A program made the position numbers and the translations under genes. The notes below the pieces were generated by a model, which worked only from the letters and a program-made list of their open reading frames with translations, did not search any database and was not told the DNA's origin. A stretch of 64,000 nucleotides of DNA from CAJBLF01 sp964430205 (GTDB lineage: Bacteria; Patescibacteriota; Gracilibacteria; Absconditabacterales; Absconditicoccaceae), in the NCBI GenBank assembly GCA_964430205.1, contig CAYSER010000003.1:1-64000 (forward strand). The letters run 5' to 3'. This document shows positions 63,804-64,000 of this stretch, one piece after another (the stretch's first letter is position 1; each line of letters starts with the position of its first letter).

Positions 63804-63828
63804 AAACTCTCCTTAGGGGGAGTTTTTT
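63804..63828 (+). terminator. terminator after holin-like gene
   Basis: AAACTCTCC-TTAG-GGGGAGTTT followed by T run. Confidence 0.8.
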
Positions 63829-63956
63829 GTTTTATTTATTATATATCAATTTGTAGGAAATGGTTGTTGAAAATATCCGTATTCCTGTCAAAAGATGACA
63901 AACCGTCGGTCCGTGGATATAATCAGATGAATATTTATCTCACGAATCGATAGTGC

Positions 63957-64000
63957 ATGCGCATAACAGGAAGCGTTCTTCGCAAGATAGGCCCGGGATG
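63957..64000 (+). CDS. possible start of a CDS running off the right edge
   Basis: ATG at 63957 opens MRITGSVLRKIGPG to the window end. Only 14 residues are visible; no clear ribosome binding site and no family can be named. Confidence 0.25.
   Translation, partial: MRITGSVLRKIGPG

Noticed and set aside
1..64000. Insertion sequences or prophage
   Set aside because: No transposase, integrase or phage structural gene was recognised; the holin-like and tail-fibre-like proteins stand alone and fit cellular families.
1..64000. Interpreting TGA breaks as many pseudogenes or frameshifts
   Set aside because: Breaks are all TGA, in frame, and fall on conserved glycines; random decay would also produce TAA/TAG and indels.

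Overview
The window comes from a Candidate Phyla Radiation bacterium that reads UGA as glycine (translation table 25), i.e. a member of the Gracilibacteria (BD1-5) or Absconditabacteria (SR1); I cannot separate the two from this window. Read with the standard code, nearly every gene here is chopped into fragments. Read with UGA=Gly, the fragments join in frame into full-length proteins, and in-frame TGA sits exactly at invariant glycines: the FtsK Walker A loop, the SDR TGxxxGxG motif, the patatin GGGxRG oxyanion loop, NrdD RGGGLFG, NrdG TQGCNFRC, LeuRS GLHVGH and the HsdS KKGLMQ helix. All CDS coordinates below use table 25, and all confirmed stops are TAA or TAG.

Layout. (1) 1-7.1 kb, all minus strand and clearly AT-rich: a defence island with a type I modification methylase, two specificity subunits, a Fic protein and a two-gene CBASS (CD-NTase plus membrane-anchored SAVED effector). 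(2) 7.2-13.3 kb: two unknown membrane proteins, secreted cysteine-rich proteins (DUF333 and Kazal-like) and an archaeal-type PilT-family ATPase with KH domain. (3) 13.5-19.8 kb: a divergent pyruvate kinase, then an anaerobic ribonucleotide reduction cluster (nrdD, a separately encoded glycyl-radical domain, an HD dNTPase-like protein, nrdG) behind a pair of NrdR boxes. (4) 20-40 kb, mostly minus: patatin-like lipase, PduL, a small kinase, a queuosine-precursor transporter, EF-P, a 1204-residue membrane protein, SecD, TyrRS, a giant surface subtilase, ArgRS, an acyltransferase-like protein and an ArfB-like hydrolase, with one plus-strand lytic transglycosylase. (5) 40-52.3 kb: cohesin-like membrane protein, CYTH protein, CorA, two four-helix-bundle proteins, RRM and RNHCP proteins, polyprenyl synthase, a collagen-like adhesin and FtsK. 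(6) 52.6-64 kb: a sigma-region-4 remnant, LeuRS carrying a Nudix insertion, an SDR, tRNA-Ser(GGA), a surface protein with Ig-like repeats, a solute-binding lipoprotein, a long structured non-coding stretch, a low-molecular-weight phosphatase, a TspO-like protein and a holin-like protein.

The picture is a small, anaerobic, probably host-associated cell: translation and secretion genes, anaerobic dNTP synthesis and many surface or secreted proteins, but no complete biosynthetic pathway. Intergenic DNA is filled with short tandem word arrays (for example GATTGAGACT, AATTTAGA, AACTAACAACTAAT, CAGGGACCAGGAAC) that also intrude in frame into several genes. The most interesting items are the CBASS inside a UGA-recoded genome, the split NrdD, the Nudix-bearing LeuRS, the word arrays inside genes, and an ~0.9 kb non-coding region bounded by a 20-bp inverted repeat. 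Three runs of N mark assembly gaps (42081-42180, 47926-47935, 48909-48918).
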